Assembly: GCA_002683405.1 (NCBI GenBank)
Contig: NYTH01000057.1
Coordinates: 121,334 to 185,333 of the forward strand
DNA length: 64,000 bases
Reading direction: 5' to 3'
DNA from: Salinisphaeraceae bacterium
GTDB lineage: Bacteria > Pseudomonadota > Gammaproteobacteria > Nevskiales > Salinisphaeraceae
Below the pieces are notes generated by a model. That model worked only from the letters and a program-made list of their open reading frames with translations, was not told the origin of the DNA and made no database searches. The position numbers were made by a program, and so were the translations under genes. Position 1 is the first letter of the stretch. Each line of letters starts with the position of its first letter. Shown here one piece after another: positions 18,619 to 27,876 of this stretch.

Positions 18619-19197
18619 ATGGCCAGCGCCAATCCGTTACCGCGTGCGGACGACGCCATGCTGCCGGGCATTCCGGCCGGAGCGCTCGAACGCGCCGGTC
18701 TGACGCCGCCCGGCCCCGTGGACGAAGAGGCGGCCGCCGCGCCCGAACCCACCGAACGCTTCGTGCGCTTCTACGTGGCGGCGCAAAGCTATGCCATTGC
18801 CGTGCTGCGCATACAGGAAGTGCTGCGCGTGTCCGACATCGCCTCGGTGCCCGGTGCGCCGAGTCAGGTGCTGGGCGTGGTGAATCTGCGAGGCCGCATC
18901 GTTCCGGTCATTTCGCTGCGGCGCCTGCTTGGACTGCCCGATGCCCGGCCCGTGGACGCCCAGGCCGAGCACGAGCGTCTGGTGGTGGTAGAAGCCCGGC
19001 GCGAGGCGTTTGGCCTGCTGGTGGACAGCGTGGCCGGGCTGATCGATCTGCCCGATTCGGCGGTGGAGAAGCCGCCGCGGGTGGGCTCGCGGGCCGTCCC
19101 GATTACCGGTGTCGTGACCTCGTCCGAAGACGTGCTCGTGCTGCTCGATGTCGATGCCCTCGTGCAGGCCGGCTCGGCGGAGACGACGGATGTTTGA
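18619..19197 (+). CDS. CheW-domain coupling protein (CheW or ParP-like)
   Basis: The 192-residue protein has a Pro/Ala/Glu-rich N-terminal extension (residues 1-50) and one CheW domain (about residues 52-185; GVVNLRGRIVPVISLRRLLGL). Related clusters encode both ParP (a CheW-like array anchor) and CheW after the ParA-like gene. Here only one CheW-like gene is present, so it may serve as CheA coupling protein, array anchor, or both. The ATG at 18619, 2 bp after the ATPase stop, is preferred over in-frame codons inside that gene. Confidence 0.85.
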   Translation: MASANPLPRADDAMLPGIPAGALERAGLTPPGPVDEEAAAAPEPTERFVRFYVAAQSYAIAVLRIQEVLRVSDIASVPGAPSQVLGVVNLRGRIVPVISLRRLLGLPDARPVDAQAEHERLVVVEARREAFGLLVDSVAGLIDLPDSAVEKPPRVGSRAVPITGVVTSSEDVLVLLDVDALVQAGSAETTDV

Positions 19198-19247
19198 CGC
19201 CGCTGTCGGCATGGTGCCTGCGCCTCGTCCACGCGGGCCGGAAAAAT

Positions 19248-19274
19248 TCAATTCGGGCACTTATTTGCCGGCAG
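19248..19274 (+). promoter_or_regulatory. Possible sigma-28 promoter before the second chemotaxis cluster
   Basis: TCAA-N15-GCCGGCAG compares with the FliA consensus TAAA-N15-GCCGATAA. Spacing is exact and the GCCG core is intact, but the -35 box has one mismatch and the -10 half is weak. It lies about 70 bp before the STAS gene, in the 144-bp gap between the two chemotaxis clusters. Confidence 0.35.
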
Positions 19275-19341
19275 GCGTTGGGCGGAACGCCGCTTGCCTG
19301 ACTGCCATCAAGCGCGTTGTCAAAACGCGAGGAAGAACGCC

Positions 19342-19647
19342 ATGAGTCATGAAGAGACTGCCGCTCCCGCTGAAGGGCCGGTGATCGTGCTGGAAGGCGC
19401 GCTGACGGTCGCCGCCGCCACCGGGCTGCGAGATCGCCTGATCGACTGTGTGGCGCACGCGCAGACCGTGCAGATCCGCACGGCGGGCGTCGAGCGCATC
19501 GATACCAGCGTGCTGCAGCTTGTGGCGGTGTTCATCCGCCAGCGCGCCGCGGCCGGGCTGGAGACCGAATGGGTCGATGCCAGCGAAAACATGTCCGAAG
19601 CACTGAAAGTTTCCGGACTCGAGCCGTATTGCGGAAGACTGCACTAG
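19342..19647 (+). CDS. STAS-domain protein heading the second chemotaxis cluster
   Basis: The 101-residue protein is a single STAS (anti-sigma-antagonist-like) domain. The conserved loop is ERIDTSVLQLVAVF, where the Ser/Thr pair sits at the position phosphorylated in SpoIIAA-type proteins. The ATG at 19342 is chosen because GAGGAAG precedes it and no ribosome site precedes the in-frame ATG at 19294. It is co-oriented with and close to cheY (19666), so it is probably part of the signalling module, but no partner kinase or phosphatase of the SpoIIAB type is nearby. Its target is unknown. Confidence 0.82.
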   Translation: MSHEETAAPAEGPVIVLEGALTVAAATGLRDRLIDCVAHAQTVQIRTAGVERIDTSVLQLVAVFIRQRAAAGLETEWVDASENMSEALKVSGLEPYCGRLH

Positions 19648-19665
19648 ATAATCCGGAAGACTCCC

Positions 19666-20028
19666 ATGAGCAAGATACTCGCAGTAGACGACTCCACCAG
19701 CATGCGGCAGATGATTGCCTACACGCTGAAGGAGTCCGGCTACGAAGTCGAAGAAGCCGAAGACGGCGAAGCGGGCCTGGAAAAGGCGAAATCCCAGCAG
19801 TTCTCGCTGGTGCTGGCGGACGTGAACATGCCGCGCATGGACGGCATTACCATGGTGGGACGGCTGCGGGGCATGGACCAGTACAAGTTCACGCCGCTGC
19901 TGATTCTCACCACCGAAACCGGCGACGACAAGAAGCAGCAGGGCAAGGCGGCAGGGGCGACCGGCTGGATTACCAAACCGTTCGATCCCGATCAGCTGAT
20001 CAACGTCGTCAAGCGCGTGCTGGCCTGA
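19666..20028 (+). CDS. CheY-like response regulator of the second chemotaxis cluster
   Basis: This 120-residue single receiver domain has acidic residues D8/D9, phosphorylation site D52 in LADVNMPRMDG and the conserved Lys in GWITKPF. It resembles CheY of the PilG/Che2 type more than the motor-binding DWNMP type in the flagellar cluster. It precedes its cognate cheA by 13 bp. Output (motor or other) is not determined by sequence. Confidence 0.94.
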   Translation: MSKILAVDDSTSMRQMIAYTLKESGYEVEEAEDGEAGLEKAKSQQFSLVLADVNMPRMDGITMVGRLRGMDQYKFTPLLILTTETGDDKKQQGKAAGATGWITKPFDPDQLINVVKRVLA

Positions 20029-20041
20029 AGGGCGGCTGATC

Positions 20042-22015
20042 GTGGGTATCGACATCAGCCGGTTCCAGGACACCTTCTTCGAGGAAAGCCGCGAGGGGCT
20101 CGACCTGATGGAATCGCGGCTGCTCGAGCTGGACGTCAAGCAGACCGATACCGAAACTCTGAACGAGATTTTCCGGGCGGCCCACTCGATCAAGGGCGGC
20201 GCCGGCACCTTCGGCTTTTCGGCCATTACCGATTTCACGCACAGCCTGGAAACGCTGCTGGACCGGGTACGGGCGGGCGAGCTGCCGCCCAGCGATGATC
20301 TGGTCTCGACGCTGCTGGAGGCCGTGGACATCACGCGCGGCCTGCTCGCCGCGGCGCGCGGCGATGCGGACATCGACGCCGCCGCCGTGGCCGCGGCCCA
20401 CGAGAAGCTCAACCACTGGCAGGGCGGCGCGACTGCGGCGCCGGGTCCGGCCGTCGAGCCCGCTCAGGACGCAGCCTCGCCGCGCGGCTGGCGGATCGGG
20501 TTCGAGCCGGACGCAGAGATTTTCGCGTCGGGCAACGAGCCGCTCAGGCTGCTGCGCGAGCTGGCCAGTCTGGGCGAGCTCGACGTCCAGGCCGATATCG
20601 ACCGGCTGCCCGATCTCGAGGACATCGACCCCGAGCGCTGCTATCTGAGCTGGCGGCTGCGCCTTGAGGGCGACGTCAGCGAAGCCGAGGTTCGGGACGT
20701 GTTTGCCTGGGTCGAGGACGAGTGCCGCCTGACGGTGGAGCCGATCGAGCCTCAAGTGGCCCCGGCGGCCGACAGCTCGTCGGCAGAGCCCGCTAGCCCG
20801 GCCGCCGCCGCGCCGACCACCCGGCCGCGACCCGCGCCGGAGCAGCGGTCGCTGCGCGTGTCCGTCGACAAGATCGACGCGCTGATGAATCTGGTCGGCG
20901 AGCTGGTGATCACCCAGGAAATGCTGCAGCAGCAGGGCAGCGGGCTGGACCCGGTGCGCGATGAAGTCATGCTCAACGGTCTGTCGCAGCTGCACCTGAA
21001 CACCCGCCGCCTGCAGGAAGCCGTCATGGCCACCCGGATGGTGCCGGTGGATTTCCTGTTCAGCCGGCTGCCTCGCCTGGTACACGATCTGGCGAATAAG
21101 CTGGGCAAGCAGGTGACGCTGGAAACGGTGGGCGAAGGCACCGAACTGGATCGCGGCGTCATCGAAAAACTCACCGACCCGCTCAACCACATCGTGCGCA
21201 ACAGCCTCGATCACGGCCTGGAAGGCCCGGAGGCGCGCCGCGCCGCGGGCAAGCCCGAAACCGGCACGCTCACGCTGACGGCCAGCCACGAGGGCGGGCA
21301 TATCGTCATCGTGATTCAGGACGACGGTCGCGGACTCGATCGCGACAGGATTCTTGCCAAGGCCCGCGAGCGCGGGCTGCCGCTCGGCAACGACATGAGT
21401 GACGCCGAAGTCTGTCAGCTGATTTTCGCGCCGGGATTCTCGACCGCCGCGGCCGTGTCCGACGTGTCGGGCCGCGGCGTGGGCATGGACGTGGTGCGCC
21501 AGAACATCCAGAGCCTGAACGGCCAGGTGGAGGTGACGTCGGTCGCCGGTCGCGGTACGCGGGTGGCCATCCGCCTGCCGCTCACGCTGGCCATTCTGGA
21601 CGGCATGTCGGTCGCGGTGGGTCGGGAAACCTACATCGTGCCGCTGCACAGCGTGGTCGAGTCGCTGCAGCCCGGCGCCACCGAAATCCGCCGCCTGACC
21701 GGCAGCGCCCACGTGGCGCGCGTGCGCGGCGAATTCGTGCCCATCGTGCCGCTGGGTGACCTGTTTGGCGGCCGCCCCTGGGCCAGCAATCCCGCCGACG
21801 GAATTCTCGTGGTCGTGGAGTCGGGCGGGCGGCGCACGGTGCTGCTGGTGGACGAGCTGGTGGGCCAGCAGCAGGTGGTCATCAAGAATCTCGAAGCGAA
21901 CTACAAACGCATCAGCGGCATTGCCGGCGCCACCATTTTAGGTGACGGCCGCGTGGCGCTGATTCTGGATATCGGTGAGCTGGTGCTGGTCAGCAGCCAG
22001 GCCGCCGCGGCTTGA
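20042..22015 (+). CDS. Chemotaxis histidine kinase CheA (second cluster)
   Basis: The 657-residue CheA has an Hpt domain with H48 in [14 protein letters not shown], a P2-like CheY-binding region (about residues 145-240), a dimerisation domain from about residue 275 ([21 protein letters not shown]), an HATPase domain ([23 protein letters not shown]) and a C-terminal CheW-like domain. Unlike the first CheA it has an apparent P2 domain. The gene starts with GTG at 20042, 13 bp after cheY. It abuts cheW. Confidence 0.95.
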   Translation: MGIDISRFQDTFFEESREGLDLMESRLLELDVKQTDTETLNEIFRAAHSIKGGAGTFGFSAITDFTHSLETLLDRVRAGELPPSDDLVSTLLEAVDITRGLLAAARGDADIDAAAVAAAHEKLNHWQGGATAAPGPAVEPAQDAASPRGWRIGFEPDAEIFASGNEPLRLLRELASLGELDVQADIDRLPDLEDIDPERCYLSWRLRLEGDVSEAEVRDVFAWVEDECRLTVEPIEPQVAPAADSSSAEPASPAAAAPTTRPRPAPEQRSLRVSVDKIDALMNLVGELVITQEMLQQQGSGLDPVRDEVMLNGLSQLHLNTRRLQEAVMATRMVPVDFLFSRLPRLVHDLANKLGKQVTLETVGEGTELDRGVIEKLTDPLNHIVRNSLDHGLEGPEARRAAGKPETGTLTLTASHEGGHIVIVIQDDGRGLDRDRILAKARERGLPLGNDMSDAEVCQLIFAPGFSTAAAVSDVSGRGVGMDVVRQNIQSLNGQVEVTSVAGRGTRVAIRLPLTLAILDGMSVAVGRETYIVPLHSVVESLQPGATEIRRLTGSAHVARVRGEFVPIVPLGDLFGGRPWASNPADGILVVVESGGRRTVLLVDELVGQQQVVIKNLEANYKRISGIAGATILGDGRVALILDIGELVLVSSQAAAA

Positions 22016-22026
22016 GGAAGACGGTT

Positions 22027-22572
22027 ATGGAAGCCATGCAGGCAACACAGTCGGCACCGGCGCAGGAAACGCCGGCGACCGCCGCGGCCGAGCGCGAAGC
22101 GGGCGCCCGCGAGTTTCTCACCTTCGCCCTGGGGGAGGAGGAGTACGGCGTGGATATCCTCAAGGTGCAGGAAATTCGCGGCTGTGACGCGGTCACGCGG
22201 CTGCCCGAGTCACCCGATTTCATCAAGGGCGTGATCAACCTGCGCGGCATCATCGTGCCCATCGTCGACATGCGGGTGAAGTTCCGGCTCCCCCAGGCGG
22301 AGTACAACGAATTCACCGTCATGATCATCCTGAATCTCGATGATCGGGTGGTCGGCATGGTGGTGGACAGTGTGTCCGACGTAATGATGCTCGGCGCGGA
22401 CAAGCTGCGCGAGCCGCCGGAATTCGGCGGCAATTTCGACACGCGATTCATTACCGGTCTCGGCGCGCTCGACGACCGGATGCTCATTCTTCTCGACATA
22501 GAGCGGCTGATGCACAGCGAAGAAATGGCGCTGGTGTCTGCCACGGACGATGTCGCCCAGGCAGACGACTAA
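22027..22572 (+). CDS. cheW: Chemotaxis coupling protein CheW
   Basis: The 181-residue protein is one CheW domain (about residues 30-170) with [19 protein letters not shown], coupling receptors to CheA. The ATG at 22027 is preferred over a TTG at 22012 because GAGGAAG lies at 22015-22021, just after the cheA stop. The first 25 residues are a low-complexity Ala/Thr/Glu leader. Confidence 0.95.
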   Translation: MEAMQATQSAPAQETPATAAAEREAGAREFLTFALGEEEYGVDILKVQEIRGCDAVTRLPESPDFIKGVINLRGIIVPIVDMRVKFRLPQAEYNEFTVMIILNLDDRVVGMVVDSVSDVMMLGADKLREPPEFGGNFDTRFITGLGALDDRMLILLDIERLMHSEEMALVSATDDVAQADD

Positions 22573-22585
22573 GGAGTTATCGACC

Positions 22586-25204
22586 ATGTCAGTTTTCAAA
22601 CTCGGCGATCTGTTCGCCTCACGCCGGCTGCGTCAGCGGCAGCGGGATCTGGAAGGCCAGCTGGCCGCCATCAACAAGTCCCAGGCGGTCATCGAGTTCA
22701 GGCTCGACGGCACGATTCTCCACGCCAACGACAATTTCCTGACGGCCGTGGGCTACAGCCTGGACGAGATCGTCGGCCAGCATCACCGCCTGTTCGTTAC
22801 CCCCGCCGAGCGCGAATCCACCGAATACCGGCTGTTCTGGGAGAAGCTCGGCCGCGGCGAATACGACGCCGGCCAGTACAAGCGGGTGGGCAAGGGCGGC
22901 CGGGAAATCTGGATCCAGGCCTCCTACAATCCGGTGTTCGACGACAGCGGCAAGGCCTACAAGGTGGTCAAGTACGCCTCGGACATCACGCAGCAGACAC
23001 GCCAGATGGCCGACTTCACCGGCCAGATGGACGCCATCAGCAAATCGCAGGCGGTCATTGAGTTCGAGCTGGACGGCATCATCCGCCACGCCAACCCCAA
23101 CTTTCTGGGCGCGGTGGGCTACGAGCTAAGCGAAATCGTGGGCCAGCATCACCGCATCTTCGTGACCGAAGCCGAGCGCAACTCCCCCGAATACAAACAG
23201 TTCTGGGCGCAGCTCGGCCAGGGCGAATACGACGCGGGCCAGTACAAGCGGGTGCGCAAGGACGGCAGCGAAATCTGGATCCAGGCCTCCTACAACCCCA
23301 TCCTCGACCCGGAGGGCAAGCCCTTCAAGGTGGTGAAGTACGCCTCGGACATCACCGCCGAGGTGCGCGCGCGAGAGGTCATGGAAGAGGCCATCGGCCG
23401 CACCCAGGGCACCATGCAGGCGGTGGCGGAAGGCCAGCTCGCCGAGCGTATCGACATGGCCGGGTTGTCCGGCGACATGGAAAAGCTCTGCGCCTCGCTC
23501 AACCGCTTCCTGGAGGCCAACGAGCAGAGCGCAGTCGAACTGGAGGCCCAGCGCGAGCGCGAGGCCAAGGTGGCGGCGGAGAATCTGCGTATCCGCATCG
23601 CGCTGGATAACGCCGGCACCAACGTCATGATTGCCGACAACGACCGCACCGTGCGCTACGCCAACCGCGCCGTCATGCAGATGCTGGCCGACGCCGAGTC
23701 GGACATCCGCAAGGATCTGCCGCAGTTCCGCGCCGACGGCGTGCTCAACGGCAGCATCGACCAGTTCCACAAGAACCCGGAGCACCAGAAGCGCATGCTC
23801 GAAGGGCTCAAGAGTCGCCACCAGGCGCAGATCAAGGTTGGCGGCCGTACCTTTGGCCTGGCGGTCAACCCGGTGGTCAGCGAGTCGGGTGAGCGACTGG
23901 GCACGGTGGTGGAATGGGACGACCGCACCGCCGAACTGGCCGTGGAGTCGGAAATTGCCGGCATCGTCGAGGCGGCCGCCAATGGCGACTTCTCGCAGCG
24001 GATCGAGGCCGACGGCAAGGGAGGGTTCTTCCAGAAGCTCGCCGAGGGCATCAACCGGGTGCTGGACACGAGCGAAGTGGGTCTGCAGGACATTGCCCGC
24101 GTGCTGGGCGAGCTGGCCCAGGGCAACCTGACCTCTCGCATCGACGCCGACTACCAGGGCATGTTCGGCCAGCTCAAGAACGACGTGAACAGCACCATCG
24201 ACAACCTCACGGAGATTGTTCAGGCCATCAAGGCATCGGCCGAGGTCATTACGACCGCGTCCCGCGAGATTGCCGCCGGCAACGCGGATCTGTCGTCCCG
24301 CACCGAACAGCAGGCCGCCAGCCTCGAGGAAACAGCCTCGAGCATGGAGCAGTTCACCTCCACGGTGAAGCAGAACGCCGAGAACGCCCGCCAGGCCAAC
24401 CAGCTCACCCTGGGCGCCAGCGACGTGGCCACGCAGGGGGGCGAGGTGGTGGGGCAGGTCGTCACCACCATGGACGAGATCGCCACCAGTTCGAAGAAGG
24501 TCGAAGACATCATCGGCGTGATTGACGGTATCGCCTTTCAGACCAACATCCTGGCGCTCAACGCCGCGGTCGAGGCTGCCCGGGCCGGTGAGCAGGGCCG
24601 CGGTTTCGCGGTGGTGGCCGGCGAAGTACGCAGTCTCGCGCAGCGCTCCTCTGCGGCCGCCAAGGAGATCAAGGCGCTCATCAACGAGTCGGTCCACCGC
24701 GTGGAGAACGGCACCTCACTGGTACAGCGCGCCGGCGAAACCATGCAGGAGATCGTGACCTCGGTGAAGCGCGTGGCCGACATCATGGCCGAGATTACCG
24801 CGGCATCGGAAGAGCAGAGCAGCGGTATCGAGCAGGTCAACCAGACGGTTTCGCAGATGGACGAGGTGACGCAGCAGAACGCCGCGCTGGTGGAGGAGGC
24901 TTCGGCGTCCGCCCAGTCTCTGGACGACCAGACCGGCACGCTCATGCAGGCGGTCGGCGCTTTCGTGCTCAACGCGCAGGCCGGGCAGGCATTGCCGCCT
25001 GCGCGCAGCGCCGAGCCGGTGGCGCGGGTCCAGCATGCCCAAATGCCCAAAGGCGTGCCCGTGAAGGTCCACCACGGGCCGGCCCGCAACGGCGCCACGC
25101 GCAACGGCAGGCACGCCAACGGCAACGGCCATGCGGTGCCGGTGCCGCCACTGAGCCTGGGCGAGACCGGTGAGTCGGGTAGCGACCACTGGGAAGAGTT
25201 CTAG
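22586..25204 (+). CDS. Soluble triple-PAS methyl-accepting chemotaxis protein with CheR-docking tail
   Basis: The 872-residue receptor lacks membrane segments. Domains in order: PAS1 (about residues 26-145), PAS2 (148-267), a HAMP-like stretch (275-330), PAS3 (335-455), further HAMP-like repeats (460-560), and an MCP signalling domain (565-810) with the hairpin tip [21 protein letters not shown] Gly/Asn/Pro-rich linker leads to the C-terminal pentapeptide HWEEF, a WxxF-type CheR/CheB tether. PAS1 and PAS2 are near duplicates. AAGGAG before the ATG at 22586 decides the start. Internal redox, gas or energy sensing is the likely input; cofactors cannot be assigned. Confidence 0.93.
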   Translation: MSVFKLGDLFASRRLRQRQRDLEGQLAAINKSQAVIEFRLDGTILHANDNFLTAVGYSLDEIVGQHHRLFVTPAERESTEYRLFWEKLGRGEYDAGQYKRVGKGGREIWIQASYNPVFDDSGKAYKVVKYASDITQQTRQMADFTGQMDAISKSQAVIEFELDGIIRHANPNFLGAVGYELSEIVGQHHRIFVTEAERNSPEYKQFWAQLGQGEYDAGQYKRVRKDGSEIWIQASYNPILDPEGKPFKVVKYASDITAEVRAREVMEEAIGRTQGTMQAVAEGQLAERIDMAGLSGDMEKLCASLNRFLEANEQSAVELEAQREREAKVAAENLRIRIALDNAGTNVMIADNDRTVRYANRAVMQMLADAESDIRKDLPQFRADGVLNGSIDQFHKNPEHQKRMLEGLKSRHQAQIKVGGRTFGLAVNPVVSESGERLGTVVEWDDRTAELAVESEIAGIVEAAANGDFSQRIEADGKGGFFQKLAEGINRVLDTSEVGLQDIARVLGELAQGNLTSRIDADYQGMFGQLKNDVNSTIDNLTEIVQAIKASAEVITTASREIAAGNADLSSRTEQQAASLEETASSMEQFTSTVKQNAENARQANQLTLGASDVATQGGEVVGQVVTTMDEIATSSKKVEDIIGVIDGIAFQTNILALNAAVEAARAGEQGRGFAVVAGEVRSLAQRSSAAAKEIKALINESVHRVENGTSLVQRAGETMQEIVTSVKRVADIMAEITAASEEQSSGIEQVNQTVSQMDEVTQQNAALVEEASASAQSLDDQTGTLMQAVGAFVLNAQAGQALPPARSAEPVARVQHAQMPKGVPVKVHHGPARNGATRNGRHANGNGHAVPVPPLSLGETGESGSDHWEEF

Positions 25205-25230
25205 GTCCGCTGCGCCACCGAGGCATTGGC

Positions 25231-26091
25231 ATGACCCGCGCGACTCGCGATCGTGAATTCAGCTTCGAGACACGCGATTTCGCGCGGGTGCGGCGCCTGA
25301 TCCACGAGCGGGTCGGTATCTCGCTCAGTGAGGCGAAGCAGGATATGGTCTACGGTCGGCTGTCGCGTCGTCTGCGGGCGCTGCATACGGACAGCTTCCG
25401 ATGCTATCTGGACAGTCTGGAGGCGGCGCCGGATTCGCCGGAATGGCAGAATTTCGTCAATGCGTTGACGACCAATCTCACCGCTTTCTTTCGCGAGCCG
25501 CACCATTTCGACACGCTCAAGTCGCATCTGGCGGGCCTGCCGCGTGGCCGGCCGGTCACGCTCTGGTGCGCCGCGGCGTCCACCGGCGAGGAGCCGTATT
25601 CCATTGCCATGGCCTGTGCCGAGCATTACGGCAGTATGCGTCCGCCGGTGCGGATTCTGGCGACCGACGTGGACACCGAGGCGCTGCAGAAAGCGGCGCG
25701 CGGCGTGTACGCGGCAGACCGGATCGGCGATCTGGACGCCACGCGCCGCAAGGCCTTTTTCCTGCGGGGGACCGGCCCCAACACGGGCCAGGTACGGGTG
25801 CGGCCGGCGCTTTCGAAGCTGATTACCTATCGTCAGCTGAATCTGGTCGATCGGGCCTGGCCGGTGCGTGGCGGCGTAGACGTCATCTTCTGTCGCAACG
25901 TCATGATCTATTTCGACAAGCCGACCCAGGCGGCGATTCTCCGGCAGTTCCATCCCCGGCTGGTGAGCGGCGGTCTGCTCATTGCGGGGCATTCGGAAAG
26001 CTATCTGAACCTGCCCGAACTGTTCACGCCGCGCGGCCAGACGGTCTACGCCCGGGTGGATGGTGGCGCCGCGGCGGGAGTGGCCGCGTGA
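25231..26091 (+). CDS. cheR: Chemoreceptor glutamate methyltransferase CheR
   Basis: CheR methylates receptor glutamates using S-adenosylmethionine. The 286-residue protein has the helical N-terminal domain, the Rossmann fold with LWCAAASTGEEPYSIAM (SAM binding), and FCRNVMIYFDKPTQ. It follows a receptor ending in HWEEF, so pentapeptide-dependent docking is likely. It is the only cheR in the window; its TGA overlaps the cheD GTG. Confidence 0.96.
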   Translation: MTRATRDREFSFETRDFARVRRLIHERVGISLSEAKQDMVYGRLSRRLRALHTDSFRCYLDSLEAAPDSPEWQNFVNALTTNLTAFFREPHHFDTLKSHLAGLPRGRPVTLWCAAASTGEEPYSIAMACAEHYGSMRPPVRILATDVDTEALQKAARGVYAADRIGDLDATRRKAFFLRGTGPNTGQVRVRPALSKLITYRQLNLVDRAWPVRGGVDVIFCRNVMIYFDKPTQAAILRQFHPRLVSGGLLIAGHSESYLNLPELFTPRGQTVYARVDGGAAAGVAA

Positions 26092-26729
26092 AGGGCTATG
26101 TCATCCGTCAGGCGCGGGGCGCCACGCATGCGGCCGCGCCCTGCTGGGGCTCGCTGCGCTTTTACGACAGCAAGCACCAGCGGGACTCGATCAAGATTCT
26201 GCCGGGCGAATACCACGTGACCAGCGACGACATCATTCTGATGACGGTGCTGGGCTCCTGCGTGGCGGTCTGCCTGCGGGATCCGGTGCTCAAGATCGGC
26301 GGCATGAACCACTTCATGCTACCCAAGGATGGCCCCACCAGCGTGGCCACCGACGCTGCCGGCCGCTACGGTACGCACGCCATGGAGTTGCTGATCAACG
26401 GCATGCTCAAGGCCGGGGCCTCGCGCAATCGGCTGCAGGCCAAGCTGTTCGGCGGTGGCGCGGTGCTGGGCGGGATGAACGGCATGGGTGTCGGACGCAA
26501 CAACATCGATTTCGCCCGAGCGTTTCTGGCGGCCGAGCGGATCGAGGTGCTGGCCGCCGACCTGGGCGGCAACAGCGGCCGCAAGATCATGTTCTTTCCG
26601 TGCACGGGGCGGGTGCTGGTCAAGACGCTGCGGCCGGCCGATTCGCGTGAATCGGTCGAGCACGAGGCGCTATACCAGTCCCGCCTGCGGCAGACGCCGC
26701 TGCGCGGTGAAGTCGAGCTGTTTGATTAG
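26088..26729 (+). CDS. cheD: Chemoreceptor glutamine deamidase CheD
   Basis: CheD deamidates receptor glutamines and adjusts adaptation. The catalytic Cys ([10 protein letters not shown]) and His (GGMNHFMLP) motifs are intact in the 213-residue protein. The start is the GTG at 26088 overlapping the cheR stop (GTGA); in-frame codons further upstream lie inside cheR. The C-terminus is GEVELFD, a tail also found on the receptor at 27877. Confidence 0.93.
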   Translation: MKGYVIRQARGATHAAAPCWGSLRFYDSKHQRDSIKILPGEYHVTSDDIILMTVLGSCVAVCLRDPVLKIGGMNHFMLPKDGPTSVATDAAGRYGTHAMELLINGMLKAGASRNRLQAKLFGGGAVLGGMNGMGVGRNNIDFARAFLAAERIEVLAADLGGNSGRKIMFFPCTGRVLVKTLRPADSRESVEHEALYQSRLRQTPLRGEVELFD

Positions 26730-26736
26730 TCCGCTC

Positions 26737-27771
26737 ATGATTCGCGTGCTGCTCATCGACGACTCGGCGCTGGTAAGACAGTTGCTCAGCGAACTGCTGG
26801 CCAGCGATCCGGAGATCGAGGTGGTGGGCACCGCGCCGGACCCTTACGTGGCGCGGCAGAAGATCAAGGCGCTCAACCCCGACGTACTGACGCTGGACGT
26901 CGAGATGCCGCGCATGGACGGGCTGACCTTTCTGGACAACCTCATGCGGCTGCGTCCGCTGCCGGTCATCATGGTGTCCTCGCTCACCGCAAGGGGGGCG
27001 GACGCCACGCTGCGGGCCATGGAACTGGGCGCCATCGACTTCGTGACCAAGCCCCAGGTCGGCGTGGCCGAGGGTCTGAAGGCCTACGGCGAGGAACTGA
27101 TTACCAAGGTCAAGGCGGCGGCGCGGGCACGGGTGCGGGCGCGCGAAGCACCCTCGCCCCGAACCGGCCGCGAGCGGCTGGCGCTGGAGATCCGCACCAC
27201 CGACCAGGTGCTCGCCATCGGCGCGTCCACCGGCGGCACCGAAGCGATCCGCGAAGTGCTGGAATGCCTGCCGCCGGATTGCCCGCCCACCGTGATTACC
27301 CAGCATATTCCGGCCCAGTTCAGCGACTCCTTCGCCCGTCGTCTGGATGCCAGCAGCGCGATGTCGGTGGCCGAAGCACGCGACGGGCTTCAGCTGCGCC
27401 ACGGCCATGCCTACGTGGCGCCGGGCGACCAGCATCTGGAAGTGGTGCGCAGCGGCGCGCTGTATTACACGCGCTTGAATCGCGGCGAACCCGTGAATCG
27501 GCATCGACCCAGCGTGGATGTGCTGTTCAACTCGGTGGCGCGGGCCTGTGGTCGCAACGCCGTGGGCGCCCTGCTCACCGGCATGGGCAAGGACGGCGCT
27601 GAAGGCCTGCTGGCCATGCGCCAGGCCGGCGCGCTGACTCTCGCTCAGGATGAAAAGACCAGCGTGGTCTGGGGTATGCCGGGGGCTGCCGTGAAGATTG
27701 ACGCCGCCCAGCATGTGCTGCCGCTGAACCAGATCGCGCCGTATCTCCTGCGCGTGCGCAAGGCCGCCTGA
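26737..27771 (+). CDS. cheB: Chemoreceptor methylesterase/deamidase CheB
   Basis: CheB removes receptor methyl groups when phosphorylated by CheA. The 344-residue protein has an N-terminal receiver domain (D54 in [15 protein letters not shown] near residue 107) and a C-terminal esterase with active-site segments [11 protein letters not shown] (Ser), ITQHIP (His) and [10 protein letters not shown] (Asp). The ATG at 26737 gives the standard N-terminus [10 protein letters not shown]. No other cheB is present, including after the first cheA. Confidence 0.96.
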   Translation: MIRVLLIDDSALVRQLLSELLASDPEIEVVGTAPDPYVARQKIKALNPDVLTLDVEMPRMDGLTFLDNLMRLRPLPVIMVSSLTARGADATLRAMELGAIDFVTKPQVGVAEGLKAYGEELITKVKAAARARVRAREAPSPRTGRERLALEIRTTDQVLAIGASTGGTEAIREVLECLPPDCPPTVITQHIPAQFSDSFARRLDASSAMSVAEARDGLQLRHGHAYVAPGDQHLEVVRSGALYYTRLNRGEPVNRHRPSVDVLFNSVARACGRNAVGALLTGMGKDGAEGLLAMRQAGALTLAQDEKTSVVWGMPGAAVKIDAAQHVLPLNQIAPYLLRVRKAA

Positions 27772-27823
27772 CCCGCAGCGCGCCGGCCGCCCCGGTGTTC
27801 GCCGGTGCGGCGACTCATCCGCC

Positions 27824-27850
27824 TAAAACTCGCTTCGCTCGCGCCGTTAC
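27824..27850 (+). promoter_or_regulatory. Sigma-28 (FliA) promoter before a chemoreceptor gene
   Basis: TAAA-N15-GCCGTTAC matches the FliA consensus TAAA-N15-GCCGATAA at all four -35 bases, with exact spacing and six of eight -10 bases. It lies 26 bp upstream of the ATG of the receptor at 27877, which has a GGAGGT ribosome site. Chemoreceptor genes are commonly FliA-dependent. Confidence 0.6.
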
Positions 27851-27876
27851 GTCCTTGAGCATGTGGAGGTGAACTT

